NCBI GenBank assembly: GCA_937925715.1
Contig: CALAMG010000025.1
Location: 3,653-67,652 of the forward strand
DNA: 64,000 bases
Direction: 5' to 3'
Source: an uncultured Collinsella sp.
GTDB taxonomy: Bacteria; Actinomycetota; Coriobacteriia; Coriobacteriales; Coriobacteriaceae
Shown here in pieces: positions 25,840 through 34,089 of the stretch (positions are counted from its first letter, which is position 1; every line of letters begins with the position of its first letter). Both the position numbers and the translations under genes were made by a program. Below the pieces are notes generated by a model. That model saw nothing but the letters and a program-made list of their open reading frames with translations. It had not been told where the DNA came from and did not search any database.

Positions 25840-26044
25840 ATGTATTGCTTCTGATAATGCAAGAATTGCGGGACGACCAAATCCTCGCTACTCGAAGTTG
25901 GCATCACTTGGGGATACGCGATCGAGCGCAAACACCAAGCAACCCTGCAATCGAAGACGATGCGCGTTCTGCGTTCTCAGAAAAAGCCGGTAATGCGGCT
26001 GTGCCCTTCACGACTCCAAGACAAAGACCAATCTTCTGCCCAAA

Positions 26045-26632
26045 GGGAACAATTCTGGCTATTTCGACATCTCGACCCAGGCGCGCGACGCCGCCACGGG
26101 CACCCACGAGGGCACGATCGGCGAGAGCGTGAAGCTCATCGACACGGTGGCCTACACCGGGCTCACCCCCGGCAACACGTACCGCATGTTCACGACGCTC
26201 ATGGACAAGTTCACGGGAAGCGCCATCAGCGGCCCCGACGGGCTCCCGCTCGTCGGCACCACCGAGTTCACGCCCGATGAGCCCGACGGCACCATCGACG
26301 TGGAGATGACCATCGACACGCGCGAGCTTGAGGGCCACGACATCGTGTTTTTCGAGAAGCTCGCCGACATCGACGAGAACGTGGTGGCAACGCATGAGGA
26401 CATCAACGACGAGGACCAGACGGTGAGCTTCCCCGATGCGCCCGTGCCCGGCAAGGGCTACCCGAAGACGCGCGGACTTGCCGACATGGACCCCATGAAG
26501 GCCAGCGTCATGGTCGTCGCGCTCTGCGCCATCGGCGGTGCCTACTACGCCTACATCCGACGCTCGCGCCGCCAGATCGCAGAGATTGACGCGATTGAGC
26601 AGAAGATGATGGAAGAGGAGCTGAAAGATTAG
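26045..26632 (+). pseudogene. 3' fragment of a VaFE-repeat surface-anchored protein gene
   Basis: The open frame gives one VaFE/Cna-B-like repeat: A-Y-T-G-L-T-P-G-N-T-Y, L-M-D-K-F-T-G, G-T-I-D-V-E-M-T-I-D, F-F-E-K-L, then V-A-T-H-E-D-I-N-D. These repeats build sortase-assembled adhesins and pilins. After the repeat comes Y-P-K-T-R-G, a possible degenerate L-P-K-T-G, then a hydrophobic stretch and Arg-rich tail typical of a wall sorting signal. No start codon, signal peptide or earlier repeats exist; the frame has a TAA at 25991, so the 5' end is lost. A class B sortase follows 100 bases later. Confidence 0.75.
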
Positions 26633-26687
26633 CTATCAGATAAGAAACATACTCTGAACTGGGCATATTAGCCAGCAGCTAAGGTTG

Positions 26688-26711
26688 GGGGCGAGCCATC
26701 CGGCTCGCCCC
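26688..26711 (+). terminator. Strong GC-rich terminator hairpin
   Basis: GGGGCGAGCC (26688-26697) and GGCTCGCCCC (26702-26711) form a perfect 10-bp stem with a 4-base loop, followed by TTCTCT. It separates the surface-protein fragment from the sortase gene, whose ribosome site GGAAGGA follows directly. Confidence 0.75.
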
Positions 26712-26733
26712 TTCTCTACGGGAAGGAACTGAA

Positions 26734-27420
26734 ATGAAGAAGACCAAAAAGGCCTTGGCCGTAGCCGCGATCATATGCGCGGCGATTGCGACATCAATCC
26801 TCGCGACTTGGCTCTCCGCGATCGTCGAGGAGGAGCCGCCGGGCATCGAGGCCTACGCGCCAGCGAATACGGACGACCCGGCAGGCAGGCAGATCGACTG
26901 GGATGCGCTGCCACCAGAAATCGTCGCTTGGGTGGAGGTCCCAGGGACGAGCATCGACGAGCCCGTCGCCCAGGCAACGCCCGAAGCCCCCAACGCCTAC
27001 CTGCACGCAGATGCGATGGGGCAGGGCGCTTACGGCACGCCGTACATCGACTGCGAGTGCTCGGTTGACTCCCGCTACGTCATGGTCTTCGGACACCACA
27101 TGTCAGACGGATCGGCGTTCGCGGACTTCGCGAGCTTCATCGACGAGGGTTGCGCGCGCGAGCATGCGAAGATCATCGTGTACCGGCGCAAGGGTGAGAC
27201 GCTCAATTTGCGTCCTGTGGCCGTGGACGTGGTGAACGCGAGCCGGGAGCGGCTCGTCATCGACCAGGAGGCGGGTTTCGGGAAGATCGTCGAGGGCTCT
27301 GATTTGATCCTCGAAGAACCAGTCGAGGATGGGCAGCTATTCGCCTTCACCACCTGCTCGTATCAGACGCGAAACTCTAGGACTACGGTATTTGCCGTTT
27401 GGGGGTACAACGCCCATTGA
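26734..27420 (+). CDS. srtB: Class B sortase
   Basis: 228 residues. An N-terminal hydrophobic anchor (about 8-30) is followed by the catalytic domain: Y-G-T-P-Y-I-D, then V-F-G-H-H-M (catalytic His near 120), F-T-T-C-S-Y-Q (catalytic Cys near 208) and N-S-R-T-T-V-F-A (catalytic Arg). These are the class B features. Sortases cleave a sorting signal and join proteins to the cell wall or build pili outside the membrane. Its natural substrate was presumably the VaFE-type protein just upstream, which survives only as a 3' fragment, so the sortase may now be an orphan. Confidence 0.92.
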   Translation: MKKTKKALAVAAIICAAIATSILATWLSAIVEEEPPGIEAYAPANTDDPAGRQIDWDALPPEIVAWVEVPGTSIDEPVAQATPEAPNAYLHADAMGQGAYGTPYIDCECSVDSRYVMVFGHHMSDGSAFADFASFIDEGCAREHAKIIVYRRKGETLNLRPVAVDVVNASRERLVIDQEAGFGKIVEGSDLILEEPVEDGQLFAFTTCSYQTRNSRTTVFAVWGYNAH

Positions 27421-27492
27421 TGTCCATGCATGGGACAGGACCCCGCAAAGCAAGCTGTAAAATAACATCACAACAGTATGTGGGAGGACTAT

Positions 27493-28641
27493 ATGGCAGA
27501 TCTTGGGAAAATCATAAAGCAGGGCTTAGATGATGCTGGAAGAGAGATAGACAAGGCAGCCGAGGGCTTCGGGGCGAAGGCCGGTGAGGCGGTAGAGTTC
27601 GTTGGAGACAAGGCCGGAGAAGCCGCAGGGTTTGTCGGGAGCAAAGCCGGAGAAGCCGCCGGATTCGTTGGCGAGCATCTCGTCGACCTGAGGGATAAGT
27701 CCGGAGAGGCCATCAAGGGCGCAGGAGAAGGCATCGCGGGAATCATCGGCGGCATAGTCAACCACGATAAATGCGATGAAGAGGGCTCTGACGACAACAA
27801 CGGGAAGAAGGCCGAGGAGTACGACGAGTACGAGGTCGCTATCGTCGATTACAACCAGGCGTACACGGACATGAGCGATGCCGGGGTCATGCTCCATCAA
27901 GAAAGGGAGCGGTCAGGCGACCTTCTCGCCTTTGTCGAGACCCTCGTAAACAGCATCGCGAATACCCCGAAGGACTTTCAGCAGACCTTCGAGGAAATCC
28001 GCATCGAGCGCGAGAACTTTACTGCCGCAGAGCAGTACGCCAAAGAGGAGCTTGCAGCCGCAAGGCAGTCAGCGATGAGCTCTGCTGGCGGTATAGCGGC
28101 CGGAGCAGCCGTCGCAAGCATGGCCCCAACGGCTGCGATGTGGATCGCAACAACTTTCGGGACCGCGTCCACGGGGGCAGCCATATCGACCCTCTCGGGA
28201 GCGGCGGCCTCCCAGGCAGCGCTGGCATGGCTCGGCGGCGGAGCGCTCGCGGCAGGAGGAAGCGGCGTGGCCGGTGGAAGCGCGCTTCTCGCGCTCGCAG
28301 GACCGGTTGGCTGGGGGCTAGCGGGTGCCACACTGCTGACGTCCATCATTCTCTTCGCCAGAAAAAGCTTCATGCTCAAGCAGCAAAAGCACGAGGAGTT
28401 GATGGATATCAAGCAGAATACCGCGAAGGTCCAGGGTCTCTGCGCCTTGATAACCTCCGTCCTCGACAAAACGCGCGAGCTTAGGGAAAACCTGCAATCC
28501 CAGCTTCAGGGATCGCTTCGCTTCTACGGCTGTGATTACACGACGCTAAACGAGAGCGACAAGGGCGAGCTTGCCGCTCTCGTGAACAACTCGAAGTCCC
28601 TCGGCAAGCTCATGACCGAAGAGATTGGCCAGGCTGAGTAA
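27493..28641 (+). CDS. Unrecognised protein with glycine-zipper hydrophobic segments (first of a pair)
   Basis: 382 residues from the ATG at 27493 after GGAGGA. Residues 30-90 carry a repeating pattern based on K-A-G-E-A-A-G-F-V-G, three to four copies of about 11 residues, probably an amphipathic helix. Acidic linker near 95-115 (E-E-Y-D-E-Y). Residues about 195-300 are two long Gly/Ala-rich hydrophobic regions with glycine-zipper spacing (A-G-G-S-G-V-A-G-G), able to insert in a membrane. A charged C-terminal helix follows. No family recognised. The stop overlaps the next start (TAATG), so the two products are made together. A pore-forming or membrane-remodelling role is conceivable but unproven. 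Confidence 0.7.
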   Translation: MADLGKIIKQGLDDAGREIDKAAEGFGAKAGEAVEFVGDKAGEAAGFVGSKAGEAAGFVGEHLVDLRDKSGEAIKGAGEGIAGIIGGIVNHDKCDEEGSDDNNGKKAEEYDEYEVAIVDYNQAYTDMSDAGVMLHQERERSGDLLAFVETLVNSIANTPKDFQQTFEEIRIERENFTAAEQYAKEELAAARQSAMSSAGGIAAGAAVASMAPTAAMWIATTFGTASTGAAISTLSGAAASQAALAWLGGGALAAGGSGVAGGSALLALAGPVGWGLAGATLLTSIILFARKSFMLKQQKHEELMDIKQNTAKVQGLCALITSVLDKTRELRENLQSQLQGSLRFYGCDYTTLNESDKGELAALVNNSKSLGKLMTEEIGQAE

Positions 28642-30095
28642 TGGTCGATGTTGGCAAAATCGCTAAGACCAGCCAAGAGCAGGCCATCGCCGCATGGGTC
28701 GACTACCTGAACCAGGTTCGCATCACTGATCTTATCGCCAGCCTTAACCAGCAGGACGGAAACCTCCAAGACGCTCTCGATTCGCTTAGGAGTACCGTTG
28801 AGACGCTCCAGTCGAACGTGATCGAAATAGGCCGTGGCGGTCAGCGTGGCATGCACGGCTTCATAGCGGAGGTCGCAGAAGTCGGAATAGGAAACGCGCG
28901 AAAGGCCGTGCAGGGCCAAGAGCGAATCTACGACTGGGTGAACAACAACGGGCCGGACGATATCCAGATAGGCGACGTCCTCTGCCAGATGAAGTTCGTG
29001 CAAGGAGGGGGCAGTTTCTCCCTCGACGCCGTCGCCAAGCACCTCGAATCCTACCCGGACTACTTGGAGGCCGGACACAAGTACATAATCCCCAAGGACT
29101 TCTACGAGAAAGTCAAGACGCTCATGGATATGGACGCAGATACAGCGTCCAGACTCACCAGAGAAGACAACCTCTCGTTAAAGGACTGGAAGCGCGTCCA
29201 TGAGTTCTTCAACAGCCACGACATTACACTTGATGACATTGAACCTTCCCAGCTGGAATACGACCAGGTTCAGCGCGGCACGATAGCCGAGACCATGAGG
29301 TCTGAGGAGGCCTCGATCCGAAGCGAGGACGAGAAGATCCGCGCCAAGGCCTACGAGGAGAGTAAACCGAGCCTGGGACAGGCGGCTCAAGTCGCATTGA
29401 CATCTGCCGTCATCGAAGGTGCAGGCACGTTCGTCACACTGACCGCGCAGAAGATGCGCGAGGGAAAGTCGATCCGTGAGTTCACGCAAGAGGACTGGCA
29501 GGATATTGCCAAAGGAACGGGCGGTGGCTTCGCGAAGGGCGGTGTCAGAGGAGCGACGATATATGCCCTGACGAATTACACCGCGACACCTGGAGCCGTC
29601 GCAAGCTCCCTCTGCACCGCCGCCTTCGGCGTCGCTGATCAGGCGCACCGTTTCCGAAACCAAGAGATCGGAGAGGTGGAGTTCATCCAAAGCGCGGAAA
29701 TCGTCTGCCTTGATGCTGCCGTGAGCGCCCTCTCTTCCGCCATAGGACAAGCCGTCATACCTATTCCAGTCCTCGGAGCCGTGATTGGCAACACGGTAGG
29801 CTCTATCATCTACCAGACTGCCAAAGACGGACTCTCCGCAAAAGAGCAGGAGATAATGGAAAAGCGCGCAGAGGAGCTCCAGGCGCTTGATCGAGAGCTG
29901 AGCCAGCAATACCGAGAGCTGCTCGTATCGCTCCGCGAGGATATGTCCCAATACCTCGTTCTGCTGGAGGCCGCCTTCCATCCCGACCCATTGAAGGCCA
30001 TGGAGGGATCGGCCGCACTTGCGATAGAGCTCGGCATCCCCCAGTCAGAAGTTCTCGATTCGATAGAGAAGACTGACGCCTTCTTCTTGGACTAG
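28641..30095 (+). CDS. Unrecognised protein with N-terminal soluble domain and Gly/Ala-rich C-terminal core (second of a pair)
   Basis: 484 residues starting in the TAATG overlap. Residues 1-60 are coiled coil (L-N-Q-Q-D-G-N-L-Q-D-A-L). Residues 65-160 form a compact motif block: R-G-G-Q-R-G-M-H-G-F-I-A-E-V-A-E-V-G-I-G-N-A, then N-N-N-G-P-D-D-I-Q, then Y-I-I-P-K-D-F-Y-E-K. Residues 245-400 hold Gly/Ala-rich segments, several hydrophobic (A-L-S-S-A-I-G-Q-A-V-I-P-I-P-V-L-G-A-V-I-G-N-T-V-G). A coiled-coil C-terminus follows. I have a sense of similar proteins in gut bacteria but cannot name a function. Ends at a bidirectional terminator. Confidence 0.7.
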   Translation: MVDVGKIAKTSQEQAIAAWVDYLNQVRITDLIASLNQQDGNLQDALDSLRSTVETLQSNVIEIGRGGQRGMHGFIAEVAEVGIGNARKAVQGQERIYDWVNNNGPDDIQIGDVLCQMKFVQGGGSFSLDAVAKHLESYPDYLEAGHKYIIPKDFYEKVKTLMDMDADTASRLTREDNLSLKDWKRVHEFFNSHDITLDDIEPSQLEYDQVQRGTIAETMRSEEASIRSEDEKIRAKAYEESKPSLGQAAQVALTSAVIEGAGTFVTLTAQKMREGKSIREFTQEDWQDIAKGTGGGFAKGGVRGATIYALTNYTATPGAVASSLCTAAFGVADQAHRFRNQEIGEVEFIQSAEIVCLDAAVSALSSAIGQAVIPIPVLGAVIGNTVGSIIYQTAKDGLSAKEQEIMEKRAEELQALDRELSQQYRELLVSLREDMSQYLVLLEAAFHPDPLKAMEGSAALAIELGIPQSEVLDSIEKTDAFFLD

Positions 30096-30103
30096 GCAAA
30101 ACA

Positions 30104-30133
30104 AACGGGCGACCTGCTATGCTGTCGCCCGTT
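30104..30133. terminator. Bidirectional terminator
   Basis: AACGGGCGAC (30104-30113) and GTCGCCCGTT (30124-30133) form a perfect 10-bp stem with a 10-base loop between two convergent genes, with A-rich DNA on the left and T-containing DNA on the right. Confidence 0.75.
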
Positions 30134-30154
30134 GCATTCAGTTGTTCGATGTGA

Positions 30155-30982
30155 TTAGGAGAGCCTTGTCAGCGCTTCGATAATCGCCGCCTCAAGCTCC
30201 TTCTGCTGGCTAGCGGTCAGCTTGTCGGAGGTGCGCACCAGAACCGTCCCCACTACCTCGTGCGATCCGGAGGAGAGGATGCCTCCGTCGAATGCGGAGA
30301 GGTAGTCCTTACGCTTGTTAGCATCATCCACGTTGGCATACACCTCGATAGCGCCGCCACCTTCAGTACCCTTTTCTATAACGGTGCTCCCGATAACATC
30401 GGACTGATCCACAAGAGGGCTCGTAAAATAGACGGTTGCAGTGTAGCCTCCGGACTTGCCGAGCTGGCCGTTAGGATCGTTGTCCTCGGTCACAGCAGAA
30501 ATGTCACCTATTCCCTCGATACCCTGAAGCCTCTCAATCACGAATGCCTCAGAAGGGTTTGTGACCTGCTTCATCTGCGCAATGCTGTCATTTACTACCT
30601 GCTCGGCATCCTTAAGCGTCTGGATGTCTGCGGTGTAGTCGATTGCTTTCAGATTGTCGATCTCGGCGTTGATCTCATCGAGCCCGGACGGCGTATCAGG
30701 GGCCGTGAACTCGATCGTCTTCGCTTGCGAGATCGCGCTCTCAAGTGACGGGATAACGGTCTCGTCAAGCGGAGCGTCCTCGGTCTGCGCCAGCGCCTCC
30801 GCAGTTTCAATTTCTGGCTGAAGGTCCGCCATCTGGGACTCGACTCGCTCGATCTCCGTATTCAGGTTCTCTTTTGCGCTCTTGACCTCGTCGGATTCGC
30901 AACCTGCCAAAAGTGCTACAGATGCGAGAAGCGCGACGCACAACGCAACGAGCTTCAAGGGCATGTGTTTGGTTATCGACAC
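30155..30982 (-). CDS. Lipoprotein with coiled-coil region
   Basis: 275 residues. The N-terminus has a Lys, a hydrophobic core and the lipobox L-L-A-G-C at 24-28, so it is a lipid-anchored exported protein. Residues 30-145 are helical, rich in Glu, Asn and Leu with heptad-like spacing. Residues 150-275 look like a mixed domain (T-V-Y-F-T-S-P-L, E-V-Y-A-N-V-D-D-A-N-K-R, G-T-V-L-V-R-T-S). No enzyme motif. Convergent with the preceding unknown pair; it faces the outer side of the membrane and could serve the same system. Confidence 0.85.
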   Translation of the reverse strand: MSITKHMPLKLVALCVALLASVALLAGCESDEVKSAKENLNTEIERVESQMADLQPEIETAEALAQTEDAPLDETVIPSLESAISQAKTIEFTAPDTPSGLDEINAEIDNLKAIDYTADIQTLKDAEQVVNDSIAQMKQVTNPSEAFVIERLQGIEGIGDISAVTEDNDPNGQLGKSGGYTATVYFTSPLVDQSDVIGSTVIEKGTEGGGAIEVYANVDDANKRKDYLSAFDGGILSSGSHEVVGTVLVRTSDKLTASQQKELEAAIIEALTRLS

Positions 30983-31148
30983 TGTTTATCCTTTCATCTT
31001 CTTGCTGCCTCGCGGTTTGCGGGACAGCCCCTTCGGCACTTCTGCCAAGAATATAGTAGACCTTCCTCCTGCCGAGGGTGACCCATGGGGGCACATCCCT
31101 TGTACTGGCGTTCGGTAAAATGTGCTTAAGGTCTTGAAAGGTGATTAG

Positions 31149-31238
31149 ATGAACAATAATCATGGATGCTGCTGGTGGGTGCTGGTGACCGCGCTCGGAA
31201 TCGCCTTCGGACTTTTCATATTCGCGTTCTGCGGGTAG
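31149..31238 (+). CDS. 29-residue hydrophobic peptide
   Basis: The ATG at 31149 follows AAAGGTGATT. The peptide starts M-N-N-N-H-G-C-C-W-W, then is a single hydrophobic helix to C-G-stop. A single-pass membrane microprotein is likely. It ends 8 bases before the next gene's start and so is probably its cotranscribed leader gene. Confidence 0.5.
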   Translation: MNNNHGCCWWVLVTALGIAFGLFIFAFCG

Positions 31239-31246
31239 GGCTCCCC

Positions 31247-31753
31247 ATGCAGGAAATCACCCCTGAACAAGCCAGCGGCTTCCTGCGGCCGATCGTTTCC
31301 GAGTTGAGGTACAACGCCAGAGTGGCTGGTCCCGCTCTGTGGCTGGACTCCTCAATCCTCGTCGTATGCGCCGCTCTGTTCTTTCTTTGCGACAACGTGC
31401 TGATAGGAGCCGTCGCCGATAAATTTCCCGACAGCGCGGCCTCCTACCTGCTCTCGTGCCACGCCATCGACGCGATCGGCGGCTGCGCATTCATGGCTTA
31501 TACTAATCTTCTATTGGACTTGGTTAAGCCTGATATGCGCTTCAAGCGCGTTGTCTCGACGCTTGTCTACATGCTCTTTTGTGGCGTTTTCTGGGAAGCG
31601 ATAGCCCCATCATTCGTGCCCAACAGCACGGGCGATGTACTGGATGTGGTCGCCTATCTAGTCGGGGTATGCTGCTATCTCCTGCTTGCCAAGGCGTTCC
31701 TGCACAAGGCAAGGGAGGATGTTTCGGATGTTGGACGAAGAGGAATTTCGTAA
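31247..31753 (+). CDS. Four-helix membrane protein, unrecognised
   Basis: 168 residues from the ATG at 31247. Four hydrophobic segments at about 35-50, 58-95, 105-125 and 130-150. A cytoplasmic N-terminus (M-Q-E-I-T-P-E-Q-A) precedes them. No family recognised. It overlaps the following gene by 26 bases. Confidence 0.6.
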   Translation: MQEITPEQASGFLRPIVSELRYNARVAGPALWLDSSILVVCAALFFLCDNVLIGAVADKFPDSAASYLLSCHAIDAIGGCAFMAYTNLLLDLVKPDMRFKRVVSTLVYMLFCGVFWEAIAPSFVPNSTGDVLDVVAYLVGVCCYLLLAKAFLHKAREDVSDVGRRGIS

Positions 31754-32003
31754 AGCCCAGATCGACATGGCTGCCGTCGAGTTCAGCGAGAAGATGGCGA
31801 TAGGGAACCCCGGCATGTATAACACGGACGAGATGCGCGAGCTCGTTGAGAGGCACGAGGTCTCCAAAGAAGAGGCCGACAGGATTATGCGCGAGGACTT
31901 CGCCTCGATGCCCCCGGAGATGCAGAAGGCCATGAAAGAGATGCTCAAGAACACGAGCGTTTCGGAGGAAGTCTGGAAAGAGATCTTCGGCGAGGATCTC
32001 TGA
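31728..32003 (+). CDS. Small charged protein, unrecognised
   Basis: 91 residues from the ATG at 31728, preceded by GGGAGG with spacing of about 9. Mostly helical and very rich in Glu, Met and Lys (E-M-Q-K-A-M-K-E-M-L-K). No motif recognised. Last gene of the short operon 31149-32003, ending before a terminator. Confidence 0.55.
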   Translation: MLDEEEFRKAQIDMAAVEFSEKMAIGNPGMYNTDEMRELVERHEVSKEEADRIMREDFASMPPEMQKAMKEMLKNTSVSEEVWKEIFGEDL

Positions 32004-32065
32004 TCTCCGAACCTTTGCTGGCAGCTAATGAAACGGCTGCCGGATACAGCTATCATGCGGGGCAA

Positions 32066-32109
32066 GGGAGCCGGATGTGCGACCAGCTGGACTACCGGCT
32101 CCCTATCTT
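32066..32109 (+). terminator. Terminator after the small-protein operon
   Basis: GGGAGCCGG (32066-32074) pairs perfectly with CCGGCTCCC (32095-32103) around a 20-base loop, followed by TATCTTTT. Confidence 0.65.
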
Positions 32110-32122
32110 TTGGTAGAAATAC

Positions 32123-32197
32123 CATTAAGTTATAACGAAAATTTTGCAATCTCTTTTCGATTTTGCTATATTCCCAATATACCGTTAAGTTATAACG
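32123..32197 (+). promoter_or_regulatory. Promoter flanked by two copies of a TTAAGTTATAACG operator
   Basis: CATTAAGTTATAACG (32123-32137) and CGTTAAGTTATAACG (32183-32197) differ by one base and are exactly 60 bp apart. The second is an inverted repeat (CGTTA/TAACG). Between them lie TTGCAA (32144-32149) and TATATT (32167-32172) with a 17-bp spacer. The layout suggests a dimeric regulator that bends or blocks this promoter, perhaps the helix-turn-helix protein encoded next. Confidence 0.7.
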
Positions 32198-32213
32198 ACA
32201 TTTGGGAGTAATA

Positions 32214-33080
32214 ATGAAGCTGTCTGACATCAAGATGCAAGAGCTTATCGAACGCCCCTTGTTCTGGGAGGACTTCGAGGAAGACCGGCAGGACAAAGGC
32301 TCGATGAAGGCCCTCATCGAGAGAGATTCTGAAGCAGTTCGGAAGATCGCCTTCCTGGACCAGGTCGAGGAAGGGTCCCTTCTCGACAGGGACAGCTTCA
32401 GAAAGCTTGACTTCTACGAGGTCGAGTTCACCGAGTACGCGCGCCTCTACGTAGCCGAGGGCCAGTACTCGCCCGAGGGATCTGTCCGGGGCGAGGACGT
32501 CGACTACGCCAAGGACTACAGCGGCATCAAGCTCCTGATACAGGACGTGAGCATGCCCTTCGTCAATGAAGGCCTTTTCGCTCTGTATCTGAAGGACTAC
32601 GAGTTCGGGTTCATCAACCCCCTCGGGGTCTGCATCTACCCCTTCGATTTCGTGGACGGTAGCCGCGAGCAGTACGACGAGGATCCCGAGAGGTTCATCC
32701 GCGACCATGTGCTCCTCCATTTCGAGAGTGAGTTCTGGGAGGACGACTTCGATCTGAAGCAGGAGCTCTTCGGCTACTACCACAACCTACCCGACGTTCA
32801 TCATCCGCTCCTGTCAAACAAGGCGAATCTCGATGGCCTCCTGACTGCGAAGGCCGTGTCGGAGAAGCTCGGCGTCAGCATCCCTCGCGTCATGAAGATG
32901 GTTGAAGAAGGCTCAATCGACGGCTATAAGTTCGGCGGCAAGCTGCTCATAACGCAGTCATCCGTCGAGCAGAGACTCCGCTACATCGAGGAGCACGGCA
33001 AGCCCACGCGCGGAAAAGCACCGGAGGGCAAGAGGACGCGCAAAGAGAAGTCCTCGGGGTATTCAGGCGAGCTGAACTAG
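32214..33080 (+). CDS. Protein with C-terminal excisionase-like helix-turn-helix
   Basis: 288 residues from the ATG at 32214, after GGGAG. Residues 1-200 are acidic and rich in aromatic residues with no recognised fold (F-W-E-D-F-E-E-D, F-G-F-I-N-P-L-G-V). Residues about 205-260 are an excisionase/MerR-like DNA-binding helix-turn-helix: L-L-T-A-K-A-V-S-E-K-L-G-V-S-I-P-R-V-M-K-M-V-E-E-G-S-I-D-G-Y-K. The tail is basic (K-R-T-R-K-E-K). Likely an autoregulator acting on the two 15-bp repeats upstream. Operon with the next two genes. Confidence 0.65.
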   Translation: MKLSDIKMQELIERPLFWEDFEEDRQDKGSMKALIERDSEAVRKIAFLDQVEEGSLLDRDSFRKLDFYEVEFTEYARLYVAEGQYSPEGSVRGEDVDYAKDYSGIKLLIQDVSMPFVNEGLFALYLKDYEFGFINPLGVCIYPFDFVDGSREQYDEDPERFIRDHVLLHFESEFWEDDFDLKQELFGYYHNLPDVHHPLLSNKANLDGLLTAKAVSEKLGVSIPRVMKMVEEGSIDGYKFGGKLLITQSSVEQRLRYIEEHGKPTRGKAPEGKRTRKEKSSGYSGELN

Positions 33081-33092
33081 GAGGAGATGTAA

Positions 33093-33467
33093 ATGACTGC
33101 TATGACGAAAGAGATGATAGTCGCGTGCTACAGGGGCGGCGTAATGGTCTGCAACGGGGAGACGCTTTTGCATCGTGAGCGGGACAGGATCGTCGAGAAC
33201 ACAGGAATGAATCAGGCCTCCGCCTCCTACTACCTGAGCGCGGTCGATGCGCTGCTTTCAAACGGCGATATCCAGAAGGATATCAACAAGACAGCGGTCG
33301 ACACCTATTTGAGCCGGATCAAGGAGGACTACGGGAAGGATGCCCTGGTAATTGCCGCAGGGGTATGTCTCAGAAGATTCGAAGAGACGAAGAAGCTCGG
33401 CAATACCTGCTACTACTACAAACGGCTGGCCGAGAAGCACCTAAGCGAACTCGATAATGGCGAATAG
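33093..33467 (+). CDS. Hypothetical protein of the 32.2-33.8 kb operon
   Basis: 124 residues after AGGAGG. N-S-x-S-A-like motif M-N-Q-A-S-A-S-Y-Y-L-S-A-V-D-A-L resembles the helical N-terminal domain seen in some HNH/McrA-related restriction proteins, but no nuclease domain follows. A helix-rich remainder. Overlaps the next gene by 11 bases. Confidence 0.5.
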   Translation: MTAMTKEMIVACYRGGVMVCNGETLLHRERDRIVENTGMNQASASYYLSAVDALLSNGDIQKDINKTAVDTYLSRIKEDYGKDALVIAAGVCLRRFEETKKLGNTCYYYKRLAEKHLSELDNGE

Positions 33468-33813
33468 GGCAAGCAACACAGTGGTAGCTGGCGCATACGA
33501 AGGAAAGCCAGTATCGAATTCGGGACGCATTCCCTTCATCGCGATTGGCTTCGCCCATGCCCTCAACCTCGATCCGTCCACTGTCGCAGAAATCGAGACT
33601 ATCGACGAGTCGTCTGAAATAAGCGTAGCCAGCGCGGCAACGCGTGGCTTCATCGGCGAGATGCTGTTCGGCCCTATTGGGCTTGCGGCAGCTGGCACTG
33701 CCAAGCGCAACGAAAGGTACATAGTGGGCATTGTTTTCGATGATGGGCTGCGCAGCGTCCTCGACGTAGACGGCGATCTTTTCCGCCTGATCGCATCTTC
33801 GTGCGCCAGATAG
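33457..33813 (+). CDS. Hypothetical protein ending the 32.2-33.8 kb operon
   Basis: 118 residues. N-terminal V-V-A-G-A-Y-E-G-K-P-V, a Gly/Ala-rich hydrophobic hairpin (G-E-M-L-F-G-P-I-G-L-A-A-A-G), then R-Y-I-V-G-I-V-F-D-D-G-L-R-S-V, a short beta domain. No family recognised. Followed by a terminator hairpin. Confidence 0.5.
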   Translation: MANRASNTVVAGAYEGKPVSNSGRIPFIAIGFAHALNLDPSTVAEIETIDESSEISVASAATRGFIGEMLFGPIGLAAAGTAKRNERYIVGIVFDDGLRSVLDVDGDLFRLIASSCAR

Positions 33814-33815
33814 TA

Positions 33816-33849
33816 AACGGGGAGCCAGCAGGACTACCGGTTCCCCGTT
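33816..33849. terminator. Terminator after the 32.2-33.8 kb operon
   Basis: AACGGGGA (33816-33823) and TCCCCGTT (33842-33849) are perfect partners, extended by CC/GG after one mismatch. Loop sequence and shape resemble the terminator at 32066. Confidence 0.6.
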
Positions 33850-33859
33850 CCAGGTCCTG

Positions 33860-34042
33860 TTAGACCCCTTCTTCCCGCCAGCTTTGCGGGATGGCCTTCA
33901 CGATCCTCTCGACTTGGCTAGAGAGCACTCCGCTGAACATCTGGCACATCTCATAGTCGCCGGATCTGTCGACCACGTACCCGAGCGCCTGTCCTACGCC
34001 CTCGATGTTTCGCAGGGCGTTTTGAAGCTCGTCCTTGAACAC
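33860..34042 (-). pseudogene. 3' end of a minus-strand gene cut by the ABC fragment junction
   Basis: Sixty codons remain, ending S-Q-V-E-R-I-V-K-A-I-P-Q-S-W-R-E-E-G-V. The frame is open further upstream but there the DNA belongs to the oppositely read ABC-exporter fragment, so the original 5' end appears lost. A GTG at 34042 could allow a short product. No family recognised. Confidence 0.4.
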
Positions 34043-34089
34043 TAGGACTTGAGCCTTGAATTTACCCCGATTTCGTTGACACCCTCTAC

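Noticed and set aside
27580..27690. Repeats in the 27.5 kb gene as a DNA repeat array
   Set aside because: The periodicity follows the protein pattern K-A-G-E-A-A-G-F-V-G in frame and is a coding repeat.
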